A stretch of DNA of 64,000 nt from Lawsonella clevelandensis (GCF_003241315.1 NZ_QFOZ01000005.1:12074-76073); one strand, 5' to 3'; counted from the stretch's first letter, positions 24,802 through 33,656 are shown. The notes: generated by a model not told the origin, from the sequence alone. Numbers and translations: made by a program.

Positions 24802-26355
24802 CTAATCCTTCAATTGTGTGTTCACTTTAGGTGTTGAATTTTCCGGAAGAGCATTCAAGAATGAATGCGCCCACCGGTTAACATCGTGGGTAAGAACCTG
24901 GCGACGAAGCGCACGCATACGCCGACGGCGTTCCTCGTCAGAGTCCGTAAGTGCACTCATTATTGCATCTTTTACACCCTCGATGTCATAGGGGTTACAC
25001 AGGTATGCAGCGCGTAGTTCACGTGCAGCACCAGTGAATTCGGATAGTACCAGAGCTCCGTTTCCGTTAGTAGTTGCGGCAACGTACTCTTTACAGACCA
25101 AATTCATGCCATCTTTCAGTGGTGTGACAAGCATGACATCTGCACTGCGGTAAAGCGCCAGCAGCTCCTCAAAACCAGCTGATTGGTGCAGGTAAGATAT
25201 CACGGGCCTACCAACAGAACCGAACTCGCCGTTAATACGGGCAACCTTTTCTTCAACACGTGAGCGTAATTCGCGGTAAGCGTCAACTCGCTCACGGCTA
25301 GGTGTGGCTAGCTGAACAAACACAAACTTTTCTGGATCAATACGACCCTCTTGAAGAAGCTGGTGCAGTGCCTCCAACCGAATTTCTATCCCCTTCGTGT
25401 AATCCAAACGGTCCACGCCTAAGGCCATTTTTTCGGGGTTACCAAGCGTTTGCCGCAATTCCCTACTGCGACGTCTAACACTTTGCTGCCGCGCCGTAGC
25501 GTTAAAGCGGGGTGAGTCAATAGAAATTGGGAAAGCACCTACACGCACGGAACGAAATTCATTGTCGCCAATAGGAACAGCAACTTCACCATAATGGCCA
25601 GGAGTATTAATTTGTCCCCTGGTAATAGCATGCTTGCGGCGCACAAAAGTAAGGCGTTGGAAGTTGACGGCGTCGTGGGGCAAGTGGAATCCCACAAGAT
25701 CTGCGCCGAGCAGGCCATCAATAATTTCATCGCGCCAGGGTAGCTGGTCGAAGAGTTCTAGTGGGGGGAAGGGAATGTGCAGAAAGAACCCAATGCGAAC
25801 ATCGGGGCGTAGCTCACGCAGCATTTGCGGTACTAGCTGCAGCTGATAGTCGTTTACCCACACAATGCCGTTAGGGGCGGCTACTTCTGCAGCACGCTCT
25901 GCGAAGCGGCGGTTAACTTTTTGGTAGCTTCGCCACCAGTCCTCGCGATAGGTAGGGGGAACAATGCAGTTATGGTAGAGGGGCCACAGGGTATCGTTGG
26001 AAAAACCCTCATAGTAGTTCTGTACTTCATCCGCGCTAAGAGCTAACGGAACAACAGTTTTACCATCCTGTTCGAAAGGTTCAGGGGAGACGTCTGGGAC
26101 GCCAGGCCACCCAATCCACGCACCGTGGTTTTTCTTGAGAATGGGCTCAAGAGCAGTAACTAGGCCACCGGGGCTACGCTTCCACTCTTGCGATCCATCT
26201 TTATTAGTGACGAGGTCGGTGGGAAGTCTGTTAGCAACAACAAGAAAATCTGCGCATTTAGTGGCATCGACGGTTTCTACAGCATTTTCTCCAGTGCTGA
26301 CGCCAGAAGTAACCTGGTCGTCTTTATTAGGCTGACCGCCGCCAATGTCTGACAT
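24802..26355 (-). CDS. otsA: trehalose-6-phosphate synthase
   Basis: GT20 retaining glycosyltransferase joining a nucleotide-activated glucose (UDP- or GDP-glucose) to glucose-6-phosphate. The 517-residue protein shows VVANRLPTDL, RSPGGLVTAL, WIGWPG, VWVNDYQLQLVPQML, GFFLHIPFPPLELF, LGVDRLDYTKGIEIRL and SEFTGAARELRAAYLCNPYD, the full set for OtsA. The N-terminus is about 35 residues longer than in E. coli. The ATG at 26355 is chosen because GAGGAG at the end of the preceding small gene lies 5-6 bases upstream; GTG at 26361 is too close. It forms an operon with the 57-residue gene before it and the regulator after it. Trehalose is a precursor of mycolate glycolipids in this order. Confidence 0.96.
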   Translation of the reverse strand: MSDIGGGQPNKDDQVTSGVSTGENAVETVDATKCADFLVVANRLPTDLVTNKDGSQEWKRSPGGLVTALEPILKKNHGAWIGWPGVPDVSPEPFEQDGKTVVPLALSADEVQNYYEGFSNDTLWPLYHNCIVPPTYREDWWRSYQKVNRRFAERAAEVAAPNGIVWVNDYQLQLVPQMLRELRPDVRIGFFLHIPFPPLELFDQLPWRDEIIDGLLGADLVGFHLPHDAVNFQRLTFVRRKHAITRGQINTPGHYGEVAVPIGDNEFRSVRVGAFPISIDSPRFNATARQQSVRRRSRELRQTLGNPEKMALGVDRLDYTKGIEIRLEALHQLLQEGRIDPEKFVFVQLATPSRERVDAYRELRSRVEEKVARINGEFGSVGRPVISYLHQSAGFEELLALYRSADVMLVTPLKDGMNLVCKEYVAATTNGNGALVLSEFTGAARELRAAYLCNPYDIEGVKDAIMSALTDSDEERRRRMRALRRQVLTHDVNRWAHSFLNALPENSTPKVNTQLKD

Positions 26356-26357
26356 AG

Positions 26358-26531
26358 TCACTCCTCTGAGTCAGATAAACCTACTCCAAGCATGTTCATC
26401 AGTTCGAGACTTTGCTCAGGACTCTCTGCGTAGCCTGCTACGACACGACGCGCACGACGGGCAGTTTCCTCTTCCAGAGGACCGTAATTGTCGTGGTTAA
26501 TACGCGTAATATCGCTAGTCTTCGGGGGCAT
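26358..26531 (-). CDS. 57-residue conserved small protein upstream of otsA
   Basis: ATG at 26531 is preceded by AAGGAA at 8 bases, and the TGA ends three bases before the otsA ATG, so otsA is probably translated by coupling. The protein begins MPPKTSDITRINHD and ends with a helical LELMNMLGVGLSDSEE; the centre is Arg/Ala/Val-rich (ARRARRVVAGYA). It has no signal or membrane segment. A similarly sized protein with an RRVVA and MLGL-type ending precedes otsA in mycobacteria (Rv3489 ahead of Rv3490, from memory). Function is unknown; a regulatory or binding partner role for OtsA is only a guess. Confidence 0.75.
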   Translation of the reverse strand: MPPKTSDITRINHDNYGPLEEETARRARRVVAGYAESPEQSLELMNMLGVGLSDSEE

Positions 26532-26662
26532 AAAACATTTTCCTTAGATGAGTGTGTGATCAATTCCATAGTAGGTGAGGGCGCTCATTTTTCCCAGTAC
26601 TAATGCTTGTGCAGATAAATTCCACCATTGGCGCCTTTATCCATTAGGATGGGATAAGCCCG

Positions 26663-26738
26663 GCTAGAGTGGCGCAATTGGTAGCGCATCCGACTTGTAA
26701 TCGGAAGGTTGCGGGTTCAAGTCCCGTCTCTAGCTCCA
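26663..26738 (+). tRNA. tRNA-Thr (anticodon TGT)
   Basis: Perfect acceptor stem GCTAGAG/CTCTAGC, D arm with AATTGGTA loop, anticodon stem TCCGA/TCGGA around CTTGTAA, T arm with TTCAAGT loop, discriminator T and an encoded CCA. Reads ACA codons. Confidence 0.96.
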
Positions 26739-26857
26739 CCCTTATTTTTATTCCACGCAGTGCACACTTCGTACAGAGCATTCCGTACAGTGTATTTCAT
26801 ACAGTGCACAGACGAAGCCCTTCGCTAGCGGTTTTGCTAGCGTATTTGGCGTTGAGC

Positions 26858-27613
26858 TTATTCCGCTGTTGGTGTAGACGTTGCAGATGTACTTGCGGAC
26901 GTGCTTGCGCTAGCACTGGGCGTAGTACTCGTCGTGGGCTTCTTCGACTGCTGATCGAAAAGCTTCTTGCACTCAGGAATCTTTTTAATGCTCTCGGTCG
27001 TTTTCTTATCCCCCATACCAATAGCAGTAGTAGCCTTCGAGGCGGCCTCGGAGTAGCGGTTGTACACCTTCTGGATAACGGCAGTAAGGTCCTCTAGCTC
27101 CTTTTGTGTAGTAATGGGGTGGCTACGGAGGTAAACAGCCCGTTCGCTAAGAGTCTTATCGCTTTCGCGCATAACATCGACAAGCTCTTGCAAGGTTTTC
27201 TTCTGGTTCTTGTTTCCGTACATCATGACGGAGCTGTTGTTAAGACGAAGAGCAGAGTCGCGGAAGTCAGCAGCCTCTCGTTCGAGGGTGGGGCTGAGGC
27301 GGTCTAGGTACTTTTCTGTGCTTTCGCCCTTCTTTACGGCGAAATTATTAAGGTCTGTGGCAATAGTGTCGTAACCTGGGCAGAATGTTGTCCAGAAACC
27401 ATTAATCGAGCTTGCGGGGAGCTGTGCTTCTTGGGTTTCCTGTTTGTGCGGGTGGCTATCGACGAAAGTTGTGATAGCGAGGATCATAATAATGACGAGC
27501 CCGAAGGAAAGACCAGCAAAAATCTTTTTGCGGCGAGCAGAACGATACTCTGAAGATTCCTCTTGTGGAGCAGTCTCGTTGGAGTCGTCTTTGGGCTGTG
27601 TCGGGGTGGTCAT
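26858..27613 (-). CDS. single-pass membrane protein, unknown function
   Basis: A 251-residue protein with a 28-residue acidic cytoplasmic N-terminus, a basic RRKK stop, one transmembrane helix (about 31-50, IFAGLSFGLVIIMILAITTFV), and a mostly helical extracytoplasmic domain with two cysteines (TTFCPGYD, PECKKLF). The end is a Thr/Ser/Ala-rich low-complexity tail. No family was recognised. The three genes around it (otsA operon, this, GH1) are all on the minus strand, but the gene stands apart with its own leader. The convincing start is the ATG at 27613. Confidence 0.75.
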   Translation of the reverse strand: MTTPTQPKDDSNETAPQEESSEYRSARRKKIFAGLSFGLVIIMILAITTFVDSHPHKQETQEAQLPASSINGFWTTFCPGYDTIATDLNNFAVKKGESTEKYLDRLSPTLEREAADFRDSALRLNNSSVMMYGNKNQKKTLQELVDVMRESDKTLSERAVYLRSHPITTQKELEDLTAVIQKVYNRYSEAASKATTAIGMGDKKTTESIKKIPECKKLFDQQSKKPTTSTTPSASASTSASTSATSTPTAE

Positions 27614-27742
27614 AGTTCCTCGCTGATCGTAGATGCACAGATAAATGCACAGTAATTATATGCGTAAGTAATAGCGTTATTCACCTAAGCGATCCTCTGC
27701 AGTCCTCTGTGATCCTTTTCAGAAAGAGGCAAGAGGAAAAAG

Positions 27743-27787
27743 AGGAGGGTGGATAAACTCTTTCTGCAAGAGTCTACCCACCCTCCT
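27743..27787 (-). terminator. terminator of the GH1 gene
   Basis: AGGAGGGTGG...AACTC pairs with GAGT...CCACCCTCCT (two mismatches), followed on the minus strand by TCTTTTTCC. Confidence 0.75.
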
Positions 27788-27842
27788 ATGCGGCGACAAC
27801 ACTGCTAAGCCATATCTACATGGCTATATGCCACAGGTGCTT

Positions 27843-29195
27843 TTATTTGAGGACTGCGCGCGGTCCGTCAACCTTCGGCGGGTTTACGCAGGAGCGAATA
27901 CCCTCAGAAAGCGGGCAGAAGCGCAGTGGCGACTTCAGCTTGTAATCGCGTGGAGCACCGCCGGTGGCAGTAATCTTGCGGAATGTTGCAGGTCCGTTAG
28001 TAGGAATACGCTTCAAAGTGGGGTCGGTTAGCGCATTAACGGTGTAGAGACCGAAGCGGGAATCGTACTGTCCCCATTCGTAGTTATCGACAATGGACCA
28101 GTAGTTGTAGCCCACTACCGGATAGCCGTCAGCAACCGCACGCTGTACCCAGAACACGGTGTCATTCAGCCAGTCACCCTTGGTGAAGCCATCGGGGCGG
28201 TTTCCGTTGTAGCTGGGGATACCGGTTTCTACCATGTAAACAGGCTTGCCGGGGAATGCTGTGGAGAAGTGCTGGATGGCGAAGTAGATGCCTTCTGGCT
28301 GGGGATCGATCTTGTCGAACTTAGACGTTGCACCGTAAATGGCGGAGAGGTTGGAGAGGGCAACGGTGTAGTAGTAATCAATACCAACGAAGTCGAGTTC
28401 TTTTTCCACACGTTTGAAGAAGAATTGGTCCGCAATAGAGGTGACGAAAGGCAGGTAGGCCTCGTTGGAGCCAACGTGGGAGTGCTTATCGTATTTCTTG
28501 ATAGTGCGGTAGGCAATTTTATGTGCTTCTTGCACATTCTTCATGAAGGGGATCATATCGGAGCGCTTAATGTTGCCGATTTCTACTTCGTGGCCGAAGA
28601 AGACGAGGGGCTCATTGAACGTGATCCACATGGTGCCATTGCCGCCGTAGCGCTTGGCAATGAAGTCTACGAAGTGTTCGTAGTCCTTCAAGGTCTCCTT
28701 GTTCATGAACCCACCTTGGTCCTGTACCCAGCCTGGGTAAACGTAGTGGACGGTGGTAATCATGGGAGTCATGCCCTTGCGACGCATGGTCTTGATGACG
28801 TCGTCGTAGTAGTGGATTTCTTTCCAGTTCCACTGCCCCTTCTTGGGCTCAATGCGAGACCACTCAATGGAGATACGGAAAGTGTTAAGCCCCATGGACT
28901 GTGCATTGCCAAGGTCTTCCTTGTAACGGTGACGGAAGTCCGTAGCGTTTTTAATGGGGTTGACCTTCTTCGGGTCTTTCTTGGATTCACGGTTGACATA
29001 CCGCAGCCAGTTGCTGTCGTAGTTGCTACCTTCTACCTGGAATCCGGCGGTAGCAGAACCCCAGTGGAATTTACCCCATCCCTGGGTGACGCTGTTCTGT
29101 GCAGCTTCTGCAGGAGCTGCGGTAAGGGGGGCAGCGAGCATAGCCACGCTAGCGACGGCGGCGATGAGCTTACGAGAAAGCGAGTGCAGCTTCAT
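27843..29195 (-). CDS. secreted glycoside hydrolase family 1 (beta-glucosidase-like)
   Basis: A retaining glycosidase with a Sec signal peptide (RKLIAAVASVAMLAAPLTAAPAEAA). The (beta/alpha)8 GH1 pattern is clear: FHWGSATAGFQVEG, FRISIEWSRIEP, acid/base E195 in TFNEP and nucleophile E323 in Y-M-V-E-T-G-I (usual form I-T-E-N-G), then WSIVDNYEW and DSRFGLYTV. The nucleophile block is unusual, with E-T-G for E-N-G, but the glutamate is kept. The C-terminus carries two cysteines (FCPLSEG, RSCVNPP), probably a disulfide. GH1 enzymes are most often cytoplasmic, so export suggests action on external glycans or host glucosides. AAGGAACG precedes the ATG. It is divergent from phoP. Confidence 0.9.
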   Translation of the reverse strand: MKLHSLSRKLIAAVASVAMLAAPLTAAPAEAAQNSVTQGWGKFHWGSATAGFQVEGSNYDSNWLRYVNRESKKDPKKVNPIKNATDFRHRYKEDLGNAQSMGLNTFRISIEWSRIEPKKGQWNWKEIHYYDDVIKTMRRKGMTPMITTVHYVYPGWVQDQGGFMNKETLKDYEHFVDFIAKRYGGNGTMWITFNEPLVFFGHEVEIGNIKRSDMIPFMKNVQEAHKIAYRTIKKYDKHSHVGSNEAYLPFVTSIADQFFFKRVEKELDFVGIDYYYTVALSNLSAIYGATSKFDKIDPQPEGIYFAIQHFSTAFPGKPVYMVETGIPSYNGNRPDGFTKGDWLNDTVFWVQRAVADGYPVVGYNYWSIVDNYEWGQYDSRFGLYTVNALTDPTLKRIPTNGPATFRKITATGGAPRDYKLKSPLRFCPLSEGIRSCVNPPKVDGPRAVLK

Positions 29196-29242
29196 ATCGT
29201 TCCTTCGTTGATGACGTCAGATAGTTCTGGTGTTTGCACAAG

Positions 29243-29259
29243 TAGGTAGTAACTACCTA
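29243..29259. promoter_or_regulatory. palindromic operator candidate between the GH1 gene and phoP
   Basis: TAGGTAG-TAA-CTACCTA is a perfect 7-base inverted repeat, 48 bases ahead of the GH1 start. An outer pair GTCAGAT (29216-29222) and ATCTGAC (29261-29267) flanks it. Confidence 0.5.
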
Positions 29260-29402
29260 AATCTGACAACCTAGTAAAAACTTTAACGGTAAAGGATGGA
29301 GAAGGCGTGTGTATTTCCAGTAATTGCCAGTCCTCTGTTGCTTCCAGCAAATTTTCAGGAACGTTGTAGAAACTGTGCAGCTACTGTGGACACAATAGAA
29401 AT

Positions 29403-30224
29403 ATGAGTTTTGGAGACAAGCGAGACATCAGAATGACTAGTGGTACCAGTAGTACAGACAACAGTGCTACCAACGCTGTTAGCAGCGCTATTACTCCTGC
29501 TCATGCAGATGTTGGCGGTTTCCCCGACTACACCGGAACAAAAATTCTTGTTGTTGACGATGAACCATCAATAGTTGAGCTGCTAACCGTCAGCCTTAAA
29601 TACCAGGGGTTTAAGGTGGCCGCGGCATCTTCCGGAGAAGAAGCTCTCACAGTGGCACAGCGCTTTCACCCCGATGCCTTCATCCTTGACATCATGATGC
29701 CCGGTATGGATGGATTCCGGTTGCTCTCCCGTCTCCGGGAAGCCGGGCATGACGGTCCCGTCCTCTTCCTCACCGCAAAAGACGCAATAGAAGACCGCGT
29801 CCACGGATTGACCTTGGGGGCAGATGACTACGTCACCAAGCCTTTTAGCTTGGAAGAAGTTATTGCCCGGCTACGAACAATTTTGCGGCGTAGTGATCGC
29901 AGTTCTTTTGGTCAACCCAGTAATCACCTCACGTTCGCCGATATTGAGCTAGATGACGACACCCACGAGGTGTGGAAGGCAGGGGAATTAGTTGAGCTGA
30001 CCCCAACTGAGTTCGCCCTATTACGATATTTCATGGTGAACGCGGGGGTTGTGCTGTCTAAGGCACGCATCCTGGATAACGTGTGGGACTACGACTTTAA
30101 TGGTGATGCCAATGTAGTGGAGTCCTACATTTCGTATCTGCGGAAAAAAATTGACACTGGTGACGTGAAATACCTGCACACCCTGCGCGGAGTTGGTTAT
30201 GTCCTACGCGAACCACGCAAATGA
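29403..30224 (+). CDS. phoP: OmpR-family response regulator, PhoP/PhoR(Cg) type
   Basis: Receives phosphate from the partner kinase and controls transcription, in corynebacteria of phosphate-starvation genes. The 273-residue protein has a disordered Ser/Thr/Asn N-terminal extension of about 45 residues, a receiver domain (KILVVDDEPSIVELL, phospho-acceptor D96 in FILDIMMPGMDGF, K146 in VTKPFS), and an OmpR winged helix ending in YLRKKIDTG and LRGVGYVLR. The start is uncertain; ATG at 29433 is possible. Position between GH1 and the HIT gene matches Rv0757 of M. tuberculosis and cg2888 of C. glutamicum (from memory), which supports the PhoP assignment. It overlaps the kinase gene by 26 bases. 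Confidence 0.88.
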   Translation: MSFGDKRDIRMTSGTSSTDNSATNAVSSAITPAHADVGGFPDYTGTKILVVDDEPSIVELLTVSLKYQGFKVAAASSGEEALTVAQRFHPDAFILDIMMPGMDGFRLLSRLREAGHDGPVLFLTAKDAIEDRVHGLTLGADDYVTKPFSLEEVIARLRTILRRSDRSSFGQPSNHLTFADIELDDDTHEVWKAGELVELTPTEFALLRYFMVNAGVVLSKARILDNVWDYDFNGDANVVESYISYLRKKIDTGDVKYLHTLRGVGYVLREPRK

Positions 30225-31797
30225 TTCCTATGATTCACCCGCGTATCCAACCCATAAGCGGGTACCCCTCGTTGCCCGACTGCCGCTGCGAATCTCCCTC
30301 ACTATTGGGTGTCTTTTCCTGCTATTCCTTGGTGTTGTAGCGTCCAATATTTTTGTGGCAACAGCACAGTGGAAAACCAGCATGGATGCTATTTCTAGCG
30401 ACCTCAATGATGCACGCTACGGGTGGGCAGCGCATCCAGAAGCTGTCCATTTTACGCAGTACGGATACAGTGATAGCTCCCGCGATATGCAGCACCACAC
30501 CGACTCGCTGCATACAAGCGAGTGTCCCGAAGAGGAACTAGCGACTACGCCACCCTCTCATTTTTTCCTCTCCCTTTCCCTACCTAACGGCAGCACCGAA
30601 ATCTATAACGACAATCGAACTGCCCCAGATATTTCCCATCTACCCGCTGATAATGCTATTCACCAGGTAAATTCTGTGGGAGACGGGCCTACGTGGCGCG
30701 CCATTAAATACCATGTTGATCTTGTCGTGGGGAGTGGCAGTGCAGGGGAAACACGTGTGGTACCAGGCGTTGCAACATTGGCGCTCCCCATGGGGGCGGC
30801 TCGACACGCGTTGCAGCGTCTTATCGTGGTACAAGTAGTGGTTGCACTTGTCGTTCTTACCCTGGCGGGGGGCCTTAGCTGGGTTTTGGTGGATACGGCC
30901 TTGACACCACTGCAAAAAGTAGAAGATGCCGCAGTCGATATTGCCACCGGGGATTATTCCCGTCGTGTTCCCCTGACTGGATATGACACTGAAGTGGAAT
31001 CGTTGGGGTACACCTTCAACCACATGGCATCCCAAGTACAGGAGACTATTTCAGAACGGGCAGAATCGGAGCAACGTGCCCGGGCGAACGAAAACAGTAT
31101 GCGGCAGTTTGTGGGAGACGCGTCGCATGAATTACGCACACCACTGACCGCTGTGCGAGGTTTTGCAGAGGCTGCCCGCATGGGAGCTATTGATACCGAC
31201 ATTGCCCTGTCGCGAATTACCGAAGAAAGTAGCCGTATGCAGGTACTTGTAGAAGACCTGCTACTCCTTACCCGTATTGATAACGGCACTCCTTTTGATC
31301 TTGCCGACATCAAGGAAATTAGCGTGGGATCTCTGCTGACCAGTGCCGTGGATGCGGCGCATGTTTCGTGGCCAGACCGCGATATTAGCCTTGTCCTATC
31401 TGAAGATGGCATTGTGGTGGGCGACGAAACACGACTCCGGCAAGTAGTGGATAATCTTATTGTGAATGCCGTACGGCACGCCGGGGAGAACGCCCAAATA
31501 CGGGTGGGACTGCGCATAGACCATGAGCATGATAATGCTCTTATTATGGTGTCCGATAACGGTATTGGTATGGATGCCGACACCGCGTCACATGTTTTTG
31601 ACCGCTTCTTCCGCGGCGACCACTCCCGCGCACGCGATACAGATGACCGCAGTGGCGGGCGTGGTTCTGGTTTGGGGCTCTCTATTGTGAAATCTCTAGT
31701 GGAAGCTCACCGCGGCACAGTGACAGTAGCTAGTAGCCCCGGGGCGGGAACACAGTTCGTTGTCACCTTGCCTCTGGCTGTAGAAAGTGACGATTAA
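30199..31797 (+). CDS. phoR: sensor histidine kinase, PhoR type
   Basis: Membrane kinase of the two-component pair. The 532-residue product has TM1 (about 27-49), an extracytoplasmic loop of about 160 residues, TM2 (about 211-233), a HAMP domain, the HisKA block G-D-A-S-H310-E-L-R-T-P with the phospho-accepting histidine, and the ATPase N box (DNLIVNAVRHA), G1 (DNGIGM) and G2 (GRGSGLGLSIVKSL). The ATG at 30199 lies inside the regulator gene with GGAG 6 bases upstream, so the two are translationally coupled. No sensor fold was recognised in the outer loop. It overlaps the convergent HIT gene by 4 bases. Confidence 0.9.
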   Translation: MSYANHANDSYDSPAYPTHKRVPLVARLPLRISLTIGCLFLLFLGVVASNIFVATAQWKTSMDAISSDLNDARYGWAAHPEAVHFTQYGYSDSSRDMQHHTDSLHTSECPEEELATTPPSHFFLSLSLPNGSTEIYNDNRTAPDISHLPADNAIHQVNSVGDGPTWRAIKYHVDLVVGSGSAGETRVVPGVATLALPMGAARHALQRLIVVQVVVALVVLTLAGGLSWVLVDTALTPLQKVEDAAVDIATGDYSRRVPLTGYDTEVESLGYTFNHMASQVQETISERAESEQRARANENSMRQFVGDASHELRTPLTAVRGFAEAARMGAIDTDIALSRITEESSRMQVLVEDLLLLTRIDNGTPFDLADIKEISVGSLLTSAVDAAHVSWPDRDISLVLSEDGIVVGDETRLRQVVDNLIVNAVRHAGENAQIRVGLRIDHEHDNALIMVSDNGIGMDADTASHVFDRFFRGDHSRARDTDDRSGGRGSGLGLSIVKSLVEAHRGTVTVASSPGAGTQFVVTLPLAVESDD

Positions 31798-32228
31798 GAC
31801 AGCTTGGAACCGTCGCGCCAGTTCACACCTAATTCTGCTAGTGCAGTGCGAATTTTTTCAGCAGCGTCATCCATTTCCGCATCCGGGACATCATGGGCGG
31901 CTTTGCTGAAGTCATAGTCTGACATCTCCCATGCTGGGAAAATATGGACGTGAGTATGGGGAACGTCAAAACCTGCAATGATGTTTCCGGCACGTGGGGC
32001 ATCCCACGCACGGCAGACTGCTTTACCAAGTAATTGTGAGACTTCAGACACGTGTGCCCATACGTCACTGGGGAGTTCCGTCCACTTATCTACCTCTTGG
32101 CGGGGGACGACTAGAGTGTGTCCAGGCTTCAGGGGTTCAATCGATAAAAAGGCCACTACCTGGTCATCTTTATAGACAAATCGACCGGGGAGGGTACCGT
32201 CGATAATCATGCTAAAAACAGATGTCAT
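31794..32228 (-). CDS. HIT-family nucleotide-binding protein
   Basis: A 144-residue histidine-triad protein with H91-T-H93-V-H95 in DVPHTHVHIFPAW. HIT proteins hydrolyse or transfer nucleotidyl groups from adenosine-5'-phosphoramidate or related nucleotides. The first part (FSMIIDGTLPGRFVYKDDQVVAFLSIEPLKPGHTLVVPR) is typical of the HINT branch. Conserved position next to phoPR and purD agrees with Rv0759c. It starts at ATG 32228 and is divergent from purD. Confidence 0.93.
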   Translation of the reverse strand: MTSVFSMIIDGTLPGRFVYKDDQVVAFLSIEPLKPGHTLVVPRQEVDKWTELPSDVWAHVSEVSQLLGKAVCRAWDAPRAGNIIAGFDVPHTHVHIFPAWEMSDYDFSKAAHDVPDAEMDDAAEKIRTALAELGVNWRDGSKLS

Positions 32229-32330
32229 GCCCCTACCATACTCAGAAAGAGTTACTACCGGTTCCTACTGAGACTATTTATCTATGAGGGGAACTAGGTA
32301 TACCTGAGTTCAACCAAGTAGTCTGAGGGT

Positions 32331-33656
32331 ATGCGAGTACTTTTAATTGGTTCTGGAGCCCGTGAACACGCCATTTTGCTTGGTTTAGCCCGTGACCCTG
32401 AGGTCACAGAAATTCATATTGCCAATGGCAATGCGGGCACAGACTGTACTCCAGCGGGATCTCACGCCACCGTCACGCGTCACGCTGTTGAGGAAACGTC
32501 TCGCAGTGGTTGTGTAGCGCTCGCCCGCGACATTGACCCTGACCTTGTTGTTATCGGGCCAGAAGCACCACTGGTGAAAGGTGTTGCAGATGCCCTTCGC
32601 GAAGCTGGCTTTGCAGTCTTTGGCCCCAATAAAGCAGCAGCCCGCATTGAGGGGTCGAAGGCTTTTGCAAAAGACGTTATGAAAGCTGCCGGGGTGCGCA
32701 CAGCTCATGCAGAAATCATTGCCAGTGATCCAGAAGGCGTAGCTGCCCCCTCCGATGCAGTTATTAACGAAGTACTCGACCATTTTGGCCCTACCTGGGT
32801 GGTCAAAGATGACGGTCTGGCAGCAGGTAAAGGCGTTGTTGTAACCGAAGACCGCAAGAAAGCTCTCGCGCATGTTAATGATGTGCTGCAAACGGGCAAT
32901 CCAGTACTCGTGGAGAGCTATCTAGACGGTCCCGAGATTTCTCTCTTTTGCCTAGTTGATGGCGAAACCGTCGTTCCTCTCCTCCCAGCGCAGGATCACA
33001 AGCGCGCCTACGACAATGACAAGGGCCCTAATACGGGCGGTATGGGAGCGTATTGCCCACTTCCTTGGTTGCCGCAAGATGCAGTGGACCGCATTGTGAA
33101 AGATATATGCGAGCCCGTCGCCAAGGAAATGGTGAAGCGGGGGTGCCCTTATTCTGGTCTTCTCTATGCGGGATTGGCGTGGGGTAAAGAGGGCCCGGCC
33201 GTGGTGGAATTTAACTGTCGCTTCGGCGATCCAGAAACACAGGCGGTACTTTCCCTCCTGAAAACTCCGCTGGGGCAGCTTCTTCACTCTATTGCTACGG
33301 GTACTCTTGCGGAGCAGCCGCCGCTGGAGTGGGAAGATGGTGCAGCTGTTGTTGTTGTGCTAGCCGCTGAAAATTATCCGGCTTCGCCTCGCAAGGGCGA
33401 CGTTATTCGCGGAGTGGCGGAGCTTGAGAAGCAACATCCGGGAGTTGTCCTTCATGCGGGTACCGCACGCGATAGCGATGGCAATTATATTTCCAACGGG
33501 GGACGTGTGCTAGGGGTTGTGGGGAAGGGTGAGGATCTCGCTAAAGCCCGTGCTCAAGCATACGAATACTTGGAGCACATTAACCTTGAGGGTGGTTTTA
33601 GCCGCTACGATATTGGTCAAAAAGCCGAGAAGGGGGAAATCTTCATTCCACGGTAA
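32331..33656 (+). CDS. purD: phosphoribosylamine--glycine ligase
   Basis: Second step of purine synthesis: 5-phosphoribosylamine + glycine + ATP to GAR. The 441-residue ATP-grasp enzyme starts MRVLLIGSGAREHAILLGL, has IEGSKAFAKDVMKAAGV, DGLAAGKGVVV, PAQDHKRAYDNDKGPNTGGMGAY and VVEFNCRFGDPETQAVL, all diagnostic. It is slightly longer than the usual 420. TAGTCT ends 6 bases before the ATG and GAGGGT directly abuts it, so a leaderless or very short leader is possible. It is the first of the purine genes in the window but is separated from the rest by the two phosphodiesterases. Confidence 0.97.
   Translation: MRVLLIGSGAREHAILLGLARDPEVTEIHIANGNAGTDCTPAGSHATVTRHAVEETSRSGCVALARDIDPDLVVIGPEAPLVKGVADALREAGFAVFGPNKAAARIEGSKAFAKDVMKAAGVRTAHAEIIASDPEGVAAPSDAVINEVLDHFGPTWVVKDDGLAAGKGVVVTEDRKKALAHVNDVLQTGNPVLVESYLDGPEISLFCLVDGETVVPLLPAQDHKRAYDNDKGPNTGGMGAYCPLPWLPQDAVDRIVKDICEPVAKEMVKRGCPYSGLLYAGLAWGKEGPAVVEFNCRFGDPETQAVLSLLKTPLGQLLHSIATGTLAEQPPLEWEDGAAVVVVLAAENYPASPRKGDVIRGVAELEKQHPGVVLHAGTARDSDGNYISNGGRVLGVVGKGEDLAKARAQAYEYLEHINLEGGFSRYDIGQKAEKGEIFIPR

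Noticed and set aside
26669..27097. Plus-strand open frame beginning MAQLVAHPTCNRKVAGSSPV
   Set aside because: It is a read-through of the tRNA-Thr gene; this peptide is a well-known false protein arising from tRNA sequence.
28269..29249. Long plus-strand open frame (326 codons) opposite the GH1 gene
   Set aside because: It is the complement of a clear GH1 gene with signal peptide and active-site motifs; the plus-strand protein has no recognisable family.
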